A DNA stretch of 64,000 nt from Calonectria ilicicola (taxonomy: Eukaryota > Ascomycota > Sordariomycetes > Hypocreales > Nectriaceae): contig CP085825.1 in the NCBI GenBank assembly GCA_020809705.1, forward strand, positions 5,022,001 through 5,086,000, read 5' to 3'. A program made the translations under genes and the position numbers. The notes under the pieces were generated by a model, which worked only from the letters and a program-made list of their open reading frames with translations, searched no databases and had not been told where the DNA came from. This document shows positions 33,945 through 45,426 of this stretch, one piece after another; position 1 is the stretch's first letter; every line of letters begins with the position of its first letter.

Positions 33945-34484
33945 ATGGCCGGCCTCCCCTCTCAGCACCCGTCCCTCTCCCTCCACCTTTCCGACATCAC
34001 CCTCACCCCGCTCATCACCTCGGCCGCCTCTCAATCCCACCTCGAATCGCTCACCTCGCTCACCTCGGGCGCGCTCTCGTCACAGACTGCCGCCCTGCGA
34101 CTGGGGCTCGGCCGCCCGACTCGCCTCATGGTCGAGTACCCGGACCGCGGGCCCGTGGTCCTCCATTCCTACCTCGATCCGCGCGACGCCAGCATTGACG
34201 CCCCCGCCGCAGCTGGCGCGGGTCCCGGCACCGCTCCCCAGGCCGGGTCCGGGACCATGACGCCCGGCGCGGCGTCCAGCGCCGGCGCCGAGATCGCAGA
34301 GACCAAAGACGAGGACCCCAGGTCTGAGGACGCGGCACCCATGCTCGTCGGCATTGTCGTCGCAGGATCTGCTGAAGAGGCGAAAGAGGCACGCCGTGCA
34401 GCAGCTAGGCTGGAGCGCGTAGGCCGAGAATTTCAGAGGGAATGGGTAGTCGAAACCCAAGGTAACAACGATGGTGCGGAATGA
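33945..34484 (+). CDS. small conserved-looking protein, possible roadblock/LC7-like fold
   Basis: One exon of 179 aa starting MAGLPSQHPSLSLHLSDITLTPL. The N-terminal part (1-85) predicts helix then strands (ALRLGLGRPTRLMVEYPDRG, VVLHSYLDP). The middle (85-135) is an A/G/P/E-rich low-complexity spacer. The C-terminal part (about 135-170) is PMLVGIVVAGSAEEAKEARRAAARLERVGREFQREW, a strand followed by a long amphipathic helix. This order, two structured halves around a variable loop, recalls roadblock/LC7-type subunits of the EGO/Ragulator complex at the vacuole, but I cannot confirm that and treat it as a guess. Codon use is GC-rich like a fungal gene, and the start follows an A-rich leader. It is convergent with transketolase, 558 bp apart. 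Confidence 0.65.
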   Translation: MAGLPSQHPSLSLHLSDITLTPLITSAASQSHLESLTSLTSGALSSQTAALRLGLGRPTRLMVEYPDRGPVVLHSYLDPRDASIDAPAAAGAGPGTAPQAGSGTMTPGAASSAGAEIAETKDEDPRSEDAAPMLVGIVVAGSAEEAKEARRAAARLERVGREFQREWVVETQGNNDGAE

Positions 34485-35042
34485 AGCCGCTGCGCGTGAG
34501 GTTGATAAACCTGCGCGCCACAAACGGAACGATTGCGGCACACGCAATGCGATCTTGAGATGAGATGCCATATCGTGGATCGTGATCCCCCAGGGACGAC
34601 TTGTATGCCGTACATGGTCATTTGGAATACTCCTCCATCTTATCATGGCTACGCGGCTTCAGCGAGACGTCACAGAATCCAGGGTTGAACCAGGATTTAA
34701 TACCACACACATTCCGTGCGGTTATGCTGGGTAGGTTTCCAATCAACAAGTCAGGCAAATCGGCTTCGAGGGATATGGAGTTTTGGGACTTGGACACATA
34801 TATAATTAGGGCGGTACTCTGTTTTTTATACGATGGATATATACATATGTGGAACGCATTGGCTTCCCGCGAGAGCAGTCTTGCACACACAAATATACTC
34901 TTTAAAAAAGGCCTTTTTAAATTCATGTTGATGTGTCTATTTAACCATTACCCTGCCCCGAAACCCATCGTCGCTGCATAAACATTCCTACCATATACGG
35001 TGGATCCATTGAACATCTCTCGTCTCTATTTTAGTCGTCGAT
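34485..35042. other. intergenic between convergent orphan gene and transketolase
   Basis: This AT-rich stretch most likely contains both 3' UTRs. No gene is seen. Confidence 0.55.
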
Positions 35043-37686
35043 TTAAGAAAGCTGCTCAAAAGCACGGTTGATGGGGGAGCGGACGGGGACACCCTTGTAG
35101 AAGTCGATGGTGGCAACAGCACGCTTGGCAATGCCCTCGGGAGTGAACTCGAACTTCTGTAGCAGGGGTTAGCAAAGGTTCGTGCGGGGAAAATCTGGGG
35201 TTGGCCTTGGCTCGGCCAGGGGGGTTTCTTACCTTGTAGACATCCTTGTAGGCGCCGGAGGCACCGAAGCGGTTGAGACCGAACTGCTCGTGAGAGTAGC
35301 GCTCCCAGCCGTGGGTGGTCATGACCTCAATGGACAGGACAGGAACGCCATCGGGGAGGACAGACAGGCGGTACTCGCGGCTCTGCTGGTCAAAGACCTC
35401 AGTGCAGGGCATGGAAACGATGCGGGCCTTGACGCCCTGGCCCTCGAGCAGCTTGGCGGCATCTAGGGCAATGGAGACCTCGGAACCGGTGGAAACAAGG
35501 GTAACGTTGGCACCCTCGACCTCCTGGAGGACGTAACCACCCTTGGCGGCCTTCTCGATGGTGGAGCCCTCGAGTTGGGGGAGGTTCTGACGAGACAGAG
35601 CAATGATGCTGGGGGTGTGCTTGGAGGTCAGGGCGACGTAGTAAGCACCGCTGGTCTCGTTACCGTCGGCAGGGCGCCAGACCATGCAGTTGGGGAGAGC
35701 ACGGAAGTGGGCAAGGGTCTCGATAGGCTGGTGAGTAGGGCCGTCCTCACCTAGACCGATGGAGTCGTGAGTGGCAACCCAGATGTTGCGGACCTGGGAG
35801 AGAGCGGACAGACGAACGGCACCGGCAGCGTAGGAAACGAAGTTGAGGAAGGTACCGGAGTAGGGGAGGATAGTGCCGTAGGCAGAGAGACCATTCATGA
35901 TGGCACCCATGGCGTGCTCACGGACACCATATCGGATGTATCGACCAGTGTAGTCACCAAGGCCGGTGGACTTGGGCTGGAAGTCGACAGCCTCCTTCCA
36001 TCGGGTAAGGTTGGAGCCAGTCAAATCGGCAGAACCTCCGACAAGCTCGGGAATGACACTCTCAATCTTGCTGAGGACAGTCTCGGACAGCTTTCGGGAA
36101 GCAATGGCGGGGTCAGAGGTAGAGTAGACAGGGAGGCTCTTCTCCCAGCCAGCAGGAAGGTCGCCAGTCTGTCGGCGAACGAGATCAGCGTGCTCAGCAG
36201 CGTAGCTCTCGCCGTACTTGGCAAGGAGCTGGTTCCACTCTTGCTCAGCAGCAGCGCCCTCGGAGGAGTGCTTGCCGTAGAGGTCGTAGACCTCCTGGGG
36301 GACAGCGAAGCTCTCAGCGGGGTTGAAGCCGAACTTCTCCTTGAGCTGGGTGATGTCATCAGCCTTGAGAGGAGCACCGTGAACACCGTGAGTGCCCTGC
36401 TTGAGGGAACCGTAACCAATGGTGGTCTTAAGCTGAATGAGAGTGGGCTTGTCCTTGACGGACTTGGCCTCGGCAAAGGCCTTCTCAATGGCCTCAAGGT
36501 CGTTGTCACCGTCCTGGACGGTGACAATGTGCCAGCCGTAGGCCTCGTAGCGCTTGGGGACGTCCTCAGTGAAGGCAACGCTGGTGTTACCGTCAATGGA
36601 GATCTGGTTGTCATCCCAGACGGCAATCAAGTTGCCGAGCTGGAGGTGACCGGCAAGGGAGCAAGCCTCGCCGGAAACACCCTCCATGAGACAGCCATCA
36701 CCGAGGAAGCAGTAGGTGTAGTTGTCGATGAGGTCGAAGCCGGGCTTGTTGAAGACGGCAGCGGTGTGAGCCTGGGCAATGGCCAGACCGACAGCGTTGC
36801 AGATACCCTGACCAAGAGGACCAGTGGTGACCTCAATGCCGGGGGTGTCATGGGCCTCGGGATGACCAGGGGTCTTGCTGCCAACACGCTACAGGTTTGA
36901 CGGTTAGCCGAGTTACATCCCGCGCCGGACAAGCCGCGCCATTGTATTTTTTATTTTTTTTTGGGGTGATCAACTTACTCGGAAGTCCTTGAGGTCCTGG
37001 ATGCTCAGGTCGTAGCCGAAGAGGTGGAGGAGGGCATACTGAAGCATGCAGCCGTGGCCGTTACTGTTGGGCTTAGTGATTAGCTTTCAAAAAAGAACAG
37101 CGCTTTGGAAATGAAGCGCACGGCCAAGGTCAAAACTCACGAGAGGACAAAGCGATCACGGTTCAACCACTTGGGGTTCTTGGGGTTGAACTTCATGAAC
37201 TTGTTGAACAGAACGTGGGAGACGGGAGCCATGCCCCTGTGAGAGAAAGCGTCAGTACGGAATTTTGGCGGGGTTGTCTCCCAGTTTGTCGGGCGCTCAT
37301 CGGCGAAGACGGCGAAGGAGGGGGGGAAGGGGAGGAACTCACATGGGAGCACCGGGGTGTCCCGAGTTGCTGTTGAAGGTGGCATCAACCTGTAAGTGAG
37401 ATTCTCATCAGCGTCAATCTTTGTGTTGAGCTCGCTGCATTGATTTCACTGCGCGAGCCAATGCGTTCTGTCGCGTCTGTTGCTCTCTTCCTGGTAGCAC
37501 CCCTCACCAAAAATTTCCTGTTGCATGGCGCGTTGAATGGCGGGGCAGCTCGGTGTTGGCGGGGTAAATCCGCCACAGGAGCTGGAGGGGGAAGGGAGAG
37601 AACAACGACGGGGCACAGAGGAGTTGACTTACCGCGAGCACGCGGATGGTGTTGATGGCCTTCTGATCAAGCTCGGTGTAACCCAT
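35043..37686 (-). CDS. tkl1: transketolase
   Basis: Transketolase (EC 2.2.1.1), the thiamine-diphosphate enzyme of the non-oxidative pentose phosphate pathway, transfers two-carbon units between sugar phosphates in the cytosol. Six exons: 37633-37686, 37343-37389, 37141-37236, 36979-37063, 35233-36888 and 35043-35156, total 2052 nt, 683 aa, the family's usual length. Recognisable blocks are [35 protein letters not shown] (N-terminus, joined over exons 1-3), the TPP/Mg motif [33 protein letters not shown], the pyrimidine-domain [13 protein letters not shown], and the C-terminal [27 protein letters not shown]. Protein ends [12 protein letters not shown]. The four 5'-most introns cluster within the first 95 codons, and the first is the longest (243 nt). 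Confidence 0.97.
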
Positions 37687-40067
37687 TTTGCCGTTTGTTT
37701 TGTGAATTGGTTCTATGGAGGAGGAAGAGAGAGAGGAAGAAGAGGAAGAAAAAAGAGCGGGAGATGGAGTAGAAAAAGAAGAGGATCGGATGACGGAGCA
37801 GGAGGAGGCGAGTCGATGTTGGAGGGGTCGTGTCATGTATTTAGCAGTCCCCAGTTTTAAATCTGTCTGGGCAACCTACCTGCGCATGTAGAGGTACACG
37901 TAGCTGCTGTCTCTGATAGTGATGAGGCCGAGTGTGTGTCTGAGCAGCCAGTCGCAGCCCGCGTTGCACCTGGAGGAGGAGCAGCAGCCGGGCGGGCAGG
38001 CCAATGCGAGTCCGTCCGAAGCTATCTCGCCCAACGCCTACAAAGTTACACCCTGACGGGTGGCATCCCGCCAGCCCCCTTGCCAGCAATGGCAGCATTT
38101 TGGGAAGCTGTCGCGAGGAGCGCAAGCTGGTCTGCCATCAGGAGGGGTTTCGCATTGAGGCCTACGGGGGTGGGAGCAGCCTAGCAACAAGCACTAGCAG
38201 GAGCCGGGCCATGTTGGGGTTGAAGCTGCTCCTCGCCCAGAGAGAGCCCTTTCTGTCTCACTCTACACGTCTCATCGCCTATCCCGCCCTCGCCGCGGGG
38301 ATCCAAGCTTCACAATGGAGGGGACGCTTGGGGACAAGGCACCCCGGCGAGGCACGCCGAGTGGGGACCCAGTGGGGGGGGGCATCCCTTCAGCAGCACG
38401 TTGGGATACAGGCCTTGGAGAGGTTCAGAGGCCAGTGACGCCAGGGGCGCCGCTCGGTGCCCCTCAATGCCCCTCCTTTGCTCTGCATCGCTCTGCATCG
38501 CCGCTCGCTGGCCTCGCCTTGTCAACCTCATTCAGCAAGCAAGTCAGCGCCGTCTCGCATGCTATATGGCCTACAACTAGCACAGACTCGGGTGTCGTCC
38601 GGGCCACAGACAAAACAGCAAGGACATCAACTTGGTCAAGATCGCCGAGATGAGCGTTCACATCACGGCAAACCATGCGCTTGCCCAGCATCTTGACGCA
38701 ATTGCCCCATCTGATATCCGTCCGTTCGTTGCTCAGACCAGGTTCGTGGTGGAGACGCGAGCTTTCTGTTTCGCCACGGTTCTCTTGTAAGCATCTTCCA
38801 ATCTTTGTGACGTAGGATAGTTGCAGACAACAATATTACAAAACATACGGCTGTGCAAATTACGGTTGGGAGTCCCAAGGTGGATGCAACCCATTGCGGG
38901 TTTTTTTCCGTCTTTGCAATCAAACCTATCATCCTAACACCTGCCGCGTGCTCCTCCACGATTGGTAATAGTCCGCTGGTGTCAAGGTCGAGCAAGGTAA
39001 AATTTCGCTCAACCATCCGGGATATCTTGGATCTGGACAGCTCACAGTACTTTCGCCTCAGCAATTTACCCGGCAACTGTGGGCACGAGGGCTACCCCCC
39101 GCGGGGGAAAGGTGAACCTTATCCGTTGTCCGGCCGTTGGAATCGGACAACACTCCGCCTTGTCGCCGTGGATGGCCGTCGTAGACCATAGAAGAGGCTC
39201 TTATTTCTAGTTAGTTTTTACACTCATGTAATGTCGTTTTCTACAACAAACTGGCCACAGCCGTCCAAGACTCTTGGTTGGCTCGGCTGTTGGGGCCAGC
39301 TTGACTGACCATCCGCACCAATCTAGGCGAGCCATTGGCTGCGTGGAGAGGCATAAAGATGAGGGACGAAGCACCGTCTCGGGGATATCGATACTGGCTA
39401 GGGGATCAGTAAGGGAAAGAAAAAACCTTACCTTGTCGTGGCTGGAGTCCCGCCGCAGTCGGAGACGGGGCTCCGATGCAGAAGGCAAGGCGAGCGAATC
39501 GCTCCACGCCGGCGGAGCTACCCACGCCGCTCGGCAGCTTCGGCGGTCGGTCGTCGCCTTGACTTGTTCTGGCATTGGCATGTTGACCGAGCCTTGACAA
39601 ATCAATGCCGTGGTGAAGCAACAGTGTAAAAGTTCCAGCCCGCCCGCTCACTGATCACTGAGGTGTCCTGGCTTACCGAGTGGTGTGCTCATCAAAGCTT
39701 GGACACACCGTTCCGAATTGCCCATTGTGGAGCAGCTTCCGGCGGCATGTGTCTGGTCAAGATCGGTGAGCCGTTGTCGCTCACCTTGGTTGGCACCAGT
39801 AGCTTAATCCGTAATGGGTACCTGTAATGGATTCTGCCCCGTCCAGCCAATCCACTTCCACCACTTCGAAATATCGAATACTTCCACACACAAATTTCGC
39901 GAGTAATTGCCAAACCCCAGCTCGCCCTCTAGTTCTCGAACAGGGTTCCGGCAGTGGTTCCCCCTGTATCTGTATACCTAGCCTGCCTAGTACCTATACA
40001 TCCATCATCCATCCACCCATCAAGCAAGCCTTTCGTCCCCCATCCAGCTAGAGAAGCGAGAGAAGCA
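37687..40067. other. intergenic between divergent transketolase and Bmt6 genes
   Basis: 2.4 kb, presumably including both promoters. Nearest transketolase the plus strand is GGAAGA-rich (CT-rich leader on the gene strand). A short tandem ctctgcatcg duplication occurs near 38479-38500. No supported gene; short frames overlap on both strands. Confidence 0.5.
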
Positions 40068-41198
40068 ATGGTCAAGAAAACGCCATCGTCCAAAACGCCT
40101 GCAGCCGCATCCAAGAAGCCCTCTGCCGCCCAACCGGAACAGTCCTCGGCTTCCATCCTCCTCCAGCCCGCGGCGGAGCAGCAGCGCCTGCTCAATCTCT
40201 TTTCCGATGCTTTCGGCAATGTACTATCGTCGGACCGTTTCCCCACACTACTGCAGGAGGTGAAGCAAGCCTTGTTCAACCGAGATTTTGCTGCTGCTTT
40301 CGGACGAGAGGACTATCTTGAAGCATATGCTGCGAGATGGAGCCCCACACGTGCCCTGTGCTATGTTCAGGTCCTGCTGAGCATTAAGCATCATATGAGC
40401 AGTCTTGTTAGTCCTGACAAGGGGGAGGAGAATGCCCCCGGGCCAGCTGAGGAAAAGCACTTGGCAAGTGGGGACGAAGCTAAGGAAGATGAAGTTGGGG
40501 AAGTATCATCTTCAACTGGGGCTGCAGCGAGACGCGGCACGCTACGCATGGTGTGCATTGGCGGTTGCGCTGCCGAACACTTGGCCTTTGCATCGTACGC
40601 CGAGTCCCAATCCCTCACTGGCTTCTTGAAGCTGCTCGACTCGGCCCCATGGTCCTCCATCACGACGCTGGTTGAAACCAGGACGACCTCTCCACCGCCT
40701 CTGTCCAAGTACGCCTCTGCTGCTGCCAAACAGTCCAACAGAGCCATGCTTGACCCTGGCCAGGTCTCTCTCACTTTTACTCAGCAAGACATACTATCCC
40801 TCGACGCCCCCGCGCTAGCTGCAGAGCTCGGGGACAAACTTGTTGTTGTGACGCTCATGTTTACGCTCAATGAACTTTACACCGGCGGAGGCATAGCGAA
40901 GACGACAAAACTACTCAAGAACTTGGGTCAGGTTCTTGCAAGTGGTAGCCTAGTCCTTGTTGTGGACAGTCCTGGAAGCTATTCGGAAGCTGCCGTTGGC
41001 AAGCAGAAGAAACGCTACCCAATGCAGTGGCTGCTTGACCACACACTTATCGAATCCGAGACGGCAGGTTACTCATGGGAAAAGCTCGAGTCTCACGAGT
41101 CCATCTGGTTCCGACTGCCAGACGGTTTGACATATCCCATCCCCCTTGAGAACATGCGTTATCAGTTACACTTATACCGCTTAGAAAAATCATCTTGA
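40068..41198 (+). CDS. bmt6: 25S rRNA (uridine-N3)-methyltransferase, Bmt6 family
   Basis: Probable homologue of yeast Bmt6, the SAM-dependent nucleolar enzyme that makes m3U2843 in 25S rRNA. One exon, 376 aa, starting MVKKTPSSKTPAAASKKP, a Lys/Ala/Ser-rich tail suited to nucleolar targeting. Residues about 40-110 hold the conserved block FSDAFGNVLSSDRFPTLLQ ... FGREDYLEAYAARWSPTRALCY. The Rossmann SAM-binding motif follows at about 160-180 (LRMVCIGGCAAEHLAFASY), then LLDSAPWSS, VVTLMFTLNELYTGG and LVLVVDSPGSYSE. An acidic linker (115-150) separates the two parts. The stop lies 100 bp from the stop of the convergent Sac-domain gene, so their transcripts probably overlap. Assignment rests on remembered family blocks. 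Confidence 0.85.
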   Translation: MVKKTPSSKTPAAASKKPSAAQPEQSSASILLQPAAEQQRLLNLFSDAFGNVLSSDRFPTLLQEVKQALFNRDFAAAFGREDYLEAYAARWSPTRALCYVQVLLSIKHHMSSLVSPDKGEENAPGPAEEKHLASGDEAKEDEVGEVSSSTGAAARRGTLRMVCIGGCAAEHLAFASYAESQSLTGFLKLLDSAPWSSITTLVETRTTSPPPLSKYASAAAKQSNRAMLDPGQVSLTFTQQDILSLDAPALAAELGDKLVVVTLMFTLNELYTGGGIAKTTKLLKNLGQVLASGSLVLVVDSPGSYSEAAVGKQKKRYPMQWLLDHTLIESETAGYSWEKLESHESIWFRLPDGLTYPIPLENMRYQLHLYRLEKSS

Positions 41199-41298
41199 TT
41201 AAAAACAAATGCGTGTCGTTTTCCAAAAAAGCAACAATGGTATCTAATGTATATGTTTTCTATCATCAGCATCTTTGTTGGTTTATCATGCAAAGGGC

Positions 41299-44200
41299 TC
41301 ACGCCCACACCAGCTTCTTGATGGAATGTCCCAGCTGTTCTAGCACACTTGTGTTACGCCGCGCCTCCTCCAGCGATATTATATCCCCCTTTTCCACCAT
41401 CCCTTTCCGCTCCTCCTGAGGTTGTGTTATCTGGCTCTCCAACGCCAGCCTTTCGATTTCAGCGCAAATAGTTTCCACTTGTTGCAGCTCGGTTTCTCGA
41501 GGACCGTCTGTTCCTGCAGCGGCCGTCGATGAGTCTTGATAGGGTGCCTTGAACACTAGACGCTGTTCGTCTGGCGATTGAGCGGGCTTTCCTGACAAAA
41601 GACTAGCTAAGCTTGCAGGGATGCTTGCATCTTTTTGGTCTATGGGGGATTTGTTGAGCTTTCCTGCAAGGTCGCGGCTTGAGAACGTCCTCGTATTGGT
41701 GCGCCTGATATCGCTCTTCCCAGGATGATACGACACAACGAAACCAACATTCTTAAATTCGTCAATGTGCGACGCGGAAATGGTTGAAGTAATGTAAGTT
41801 CCAAACTTGATGCCCACAACTTGACCAAGTTCGATTCTCTCAAACGATGAAACCTTGTCCGACTTCCAATCAAACCTGCAAGAGTAGAGCGCCAAGTCTG
41901 TCAGGAGAAGAACCGCCTCCTCCATTGGCCACGACTTGACTGTGTCTGGCGTGTTGGGGCTCAGTAACACCCACCCCCCATGAAACTCTTCCTTTTCATT
42001 TGCAATGACTCTTTTTTGACAGAGTTCAATGGCCATTTGTCTCATCCTGACCACGGATACGGCTGGGTCCTTGGTCATCATGTCACTCTCGAATTCTTCA
42101 AATACATCAGCAGTTACGTTGCCGAGGAGGAAATCTATCGCAGCCTGGCTGAAATAGTCATTGACCATTCTGTTCATCATTAACGAGTGATACTGGGGGA
42201 ATTGTTTGTTCGATAACCTACCCGCTGTAAAATCTTGCGAGGGAGAGACCGAGGTCATTCAGAGCACCGCGATAGTCTCGCTTCCGTGTTCTCGTGTAGT
42301 CACCTTTCATGGCTGCTGTGGATGTGTACTGTTTAGACACAGCATCACCATTGTCTGCCCATAGTATGTTAAACCAGGAGGTTTCCTGATCCACTTGGGC
42401 ACTCATATCAATACCCTCCTCTCTCAGTTGAATTTCGAGGACATGTTTTCCAAATGAGCTTTGGCAAACATTAGTTCGATCCAGACAATCCATGCAATTA
42501 GTTCGCAAAACACCCTTCTGTCGGGCCACCTGCTTGCCGTCTTGCTGAACTGTACTTCCAAATTCTTCGAGCTTCCCTCTCATACGCGAGAGCAAGTAGC
42601 TCACATTTTCAAACTTCATGCCTCTACAGGCTGCGTGGAAATCAAACCATTCAAAGGGGATAATGTCGTCTTGGGTAGACTCGTCGTTGAGTTGTTGCAC
42701 ATTTGTCTCATAGGCGGCGCCGATCGGCAGCTCAACGCCACGCTTCTCGACGAGGTTGACAATTTGAAGTGAGCCATAGTTCCTGGAAAGCCTTTCGAAA
42801 TGCTTCCGGAACGCGTTGTAATTGGCCTCTTTGGAGTGCTGCAATATCGGGATTGGTTTGAGCGAGTATGGTGACTGAGACCAGAATAGGGGTATGCTGC
42901 CTCTAATCTGCAAGAAGGAGTGGACTTTTGATGCAGGGTCCCATGTGGGAGACGACAGCAACTGCTCCGTCTCGACCATGTTCGCGACAAACCCGTCTTG
43001 CTCAATGCCACGTCGCAAGTACCTCAGGCCGGCCCGCTTTGTAGATCTGCGAGAAATTAGGGTGATGAGATACTTCCGCTCTGTTGGCCGTAGATCAATT
43101 GAGGCTCTCACGGCTTCGGAAGGGGGAGATCCGGGAGCGGACTTTGGCAGCGAAAGCGTAGACAACTCCATGGCATCCTGCGAAGTTTCGTCCTTCTGAG
43201 GCGGCTGGCTGTCGACCACAAAGGCCTTTTGTGCAATAAATCCTTGCATTAATGGCAATGCCAAAGAATCGTAGCCCGCTGATACAAAAGGTTGGAGCAG
43301 GTTTCGATTCCAGAAAAAAATGCTGTCCACCTGAGTGTAGAGTGGGAGTTCGGGGTTGACAGGTGCCGTTCGCTTAGAGAGCGATCTAGTGATATCAAAG
43401 TCGTAGGAAAAATAGAAACTCTCGGAAGAGCCAAAGAGAACTTGGACTGTTCGAAGCAGCTTCGGTAGTAACTCGGGCTCACTCGCGGTTTGTCTCGAGT
43501 CCTGATTGGGAGGAGGCGTATTGGCTGCTGAGGCGTCGGAGCTCGATTTGCCCGGAGATTCTGGAACCTTGGCCGAATTGCTCAGTCCCATATTGCGCTT
43601 CTGATCCAGGGTCCATCCGCTGCGGCTAAACCACCGCTGAGCAAACCTCCCATAACTGCCTCGTCGACGAATGACATCCTCGGCAACACTGCTCCTCGCA
43701 GGGTCCAGTGGGACGTCGTCATCAACAATGACGGCATCCTCGACCTCGTCGAATGTCCGAGGCGCGAATTCGACATCCTCCTCGCCAGTCTCGCTATCTG
43801 AGCTCAGGTCGCGAGCTTGCCGGGACAGGGCGCTGGAGGTTTTCCGTATGGACTCATCGGCAGCGGCCTTGGAAGTACACGGGGTGACGGCGACTTCGGT
43901 GACGACGTAGATGGGATGGCCGCAAATCTGGGCAACCTGCTGGCGGCGAGTAATGGTAACCAGATAGCTGAGCTTTCGCAGAGATATAAGTCCTGACGCG
44001 GGTGCAACGTTAGATGACCAGGGCGGCGGTAATGCGAAGGCAGGAGGATGGTGAGGGGGAGGGGTTCGGGAGCTCGGGGGGGTTAGGGGGATGCAGTCGT
44101 ACCAATGACGCCAAAGGCCTCGAAGGAGGAGTCGGGCTTAGTGGTGTCGGGAACCTGTTCACGCGTGGCCGAGGTTATGGTTGCATCGCCATATTTAATC

Positions 44201-44301
44201 CTCACCGGCTGGAATGGCTTCTGGCCTTTGGACGAGAGCGGCTGGATGATGAGCCCGTCGATCGCTGCACAGATGAGAATCTTACGAGCGACGCCAGGCA
44301 T
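41299..44301 (-). CDS. Sac-domain phosphoinositide phosphatase with hSac2 domain (INPP5F/SAC2-like)
   Basis: A membrane-associated phosphoinositide phosphatase of the Sac family. Exons 44103-44301, 42222-43992 and 41299-42169; introns 110 and 52 nt; 946 aa. Residues 1-110 start MPGVARKILICAAIDGLII and continue LRKLSYLVTITRRQQVAQICGHPIY, the Sac N-terminal fold. A disordered acidic insert (about 110-240) follows. The catalytic CX5R motif CMDCLDRTN is at residues 566-574, with RTNCMDCLDRTNVCQ intact. After the Sac domain come an hSac2-type domain (about 660-850; FHGGWVLLSPNTPDTVKSW, RIELGQVVGIKFGTY) and a C-terminal helix. The hSac2 domain points to the INPP5F/SAC2 group, whose animal member removes the 4-phosphate, rather than to Sac1 or synaptojanin; I see neither C-terminal membrane spans nor a 5-phosphatase domain. 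Confidence 0.92.
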
Positions 44302-44872
44302 TGTGCGTCAACTAGCCGAGCTCGAGGCACAGGAACAAGGCATGCAAAAACAAAGATCAATTATGCCAGAGACACGGTGCTCTGGACTGCAAAAATCCAG
44401 GCCGGGATGGCATCTGCACACGGCATTTATGAAGGAAAACAGGGCACACATTGGGGCCCATCACCAGCTATTGAAATTGCCCGATGCGCCGAATGACCAG
44501 CGGTAGTGGTGGTGGAGTAAACGTCATTGCCAGGCCTATCAGGCGTGGAGACCGAACCCACGCACGCCGACTACTCGTCAACAAGCCCGACGTCGCATTA
44601 CCCCATGATTTTGGGTGCCGACAGCAGTTAGATCCAGATGCAAACATGTATGTAATGTCCCTACTTGGAGCCTTGTCAATGCAATAGCAAAACTTTTTTG
44701 TGATATATCCGCTCTCTTCTTTTCAGAAAAGTCAGACGGGTTTCAGTCTACAATACACCAAAAATACTCCACAGGCAAAACACGCCATCAAATCTTAACC
44801 AGACACAATGACACCCAGGAGCCCCGTGTATACATCACATTTTGCCATTTTTCCTTCATAGCGCCGGGTATC
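44302..44872. other. intergenic: Sac gene promoter and SNU13 3' side
   Basis: 571 bp, no gene recognised. It is AT-rich toward SNU13 (3' UTR) and GC-richer toward the Sac gene start. Confidence 0.5.
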
Positions 44873-45426
44873 TTAGATGGCGAGACGCTCAACCTTGTCG
44901 CGCATAGCCCGGATCTGGCCAGCCAGCTCGCTAGCATCGTTGCTAGTGATGCTGGCAGCAATAACGGCACGGCTGACACCGCAGGCACGGCCAAGGTGCA
45001 TCTTGCTGCTGACGTAGACGTAGGGGACTATGATATTACTGTCAGAAGCGCATCTCTCTTGTTAGGGGCAATTGTGCTCACCGTTCTTGTCCTCGCAAAG
45101 GAGAGGAAGGTGGAGGAGAATCGCGAGGGGCTGAGTGTCAGCAGCCAGGATAACGAGCTCAGAGACACCACGGTTGAGGGTCTTAGTGGCTTCGTTAGCA
45201 CCCTTCTTCAGTTGGCGAGCGTCTATCGGGGAGAGTCAGTTCACGCTCCGAGAACATATCAATTCGAGCCGCTTGGAAGAACGTACGCTGAGAAGACTGG
45301 ACGAGGTCAAGGAGCTCCTGCTCGAGCTTCTGATCGGCCAAAGGCCAGGCTATCATTCTGTCAGTTACTTGGGTCAATCACAAACGAGAGAGAAAATCTG
45401 CACATACCAGCGCTACCTTCCGACAT
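44873..45426 (-). CDS. snu13: SNU13 / 15.5K snoRNP and U4 snRNP protein
   Basis: SNU13 (human 15.5K/NHP2L1) is an L7Ae-family protein that binds kink-turns in U4 snRNA and box C/D snoRNAs, needed for splicing and rRNA methylation. Four exons: 45408-45426, 45287-45349, 45082-45222 and 44873-45027, total 378 nt, 125 aa (yeast protein 126 aa). Joined protein starts [27 protein letters not shown] and continues [46 protein letters not shown], then [27 protein letters not shown], ending [10 protein letters not shown]. The RNA-contact GANEATK motif is intact. A probable 76-nt 5' UTR intron lies at 45463-45538. The gene is divergent from VMA3 with 636 bp between starts. Confidence 0.97.

Noticed and set aside
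35767..36900. A 377-codon plus-strand frame opposite transketolase
   Set aside because: Antisense shadow of a conserved, codon-biased exon.
38663..39076. A 137-codon minus-strand frame with one hydrophobic stretch
   Set aside because: One apparent membrane segment only, no family likeness, and it lies in the shared promoter region of two divergent genes.
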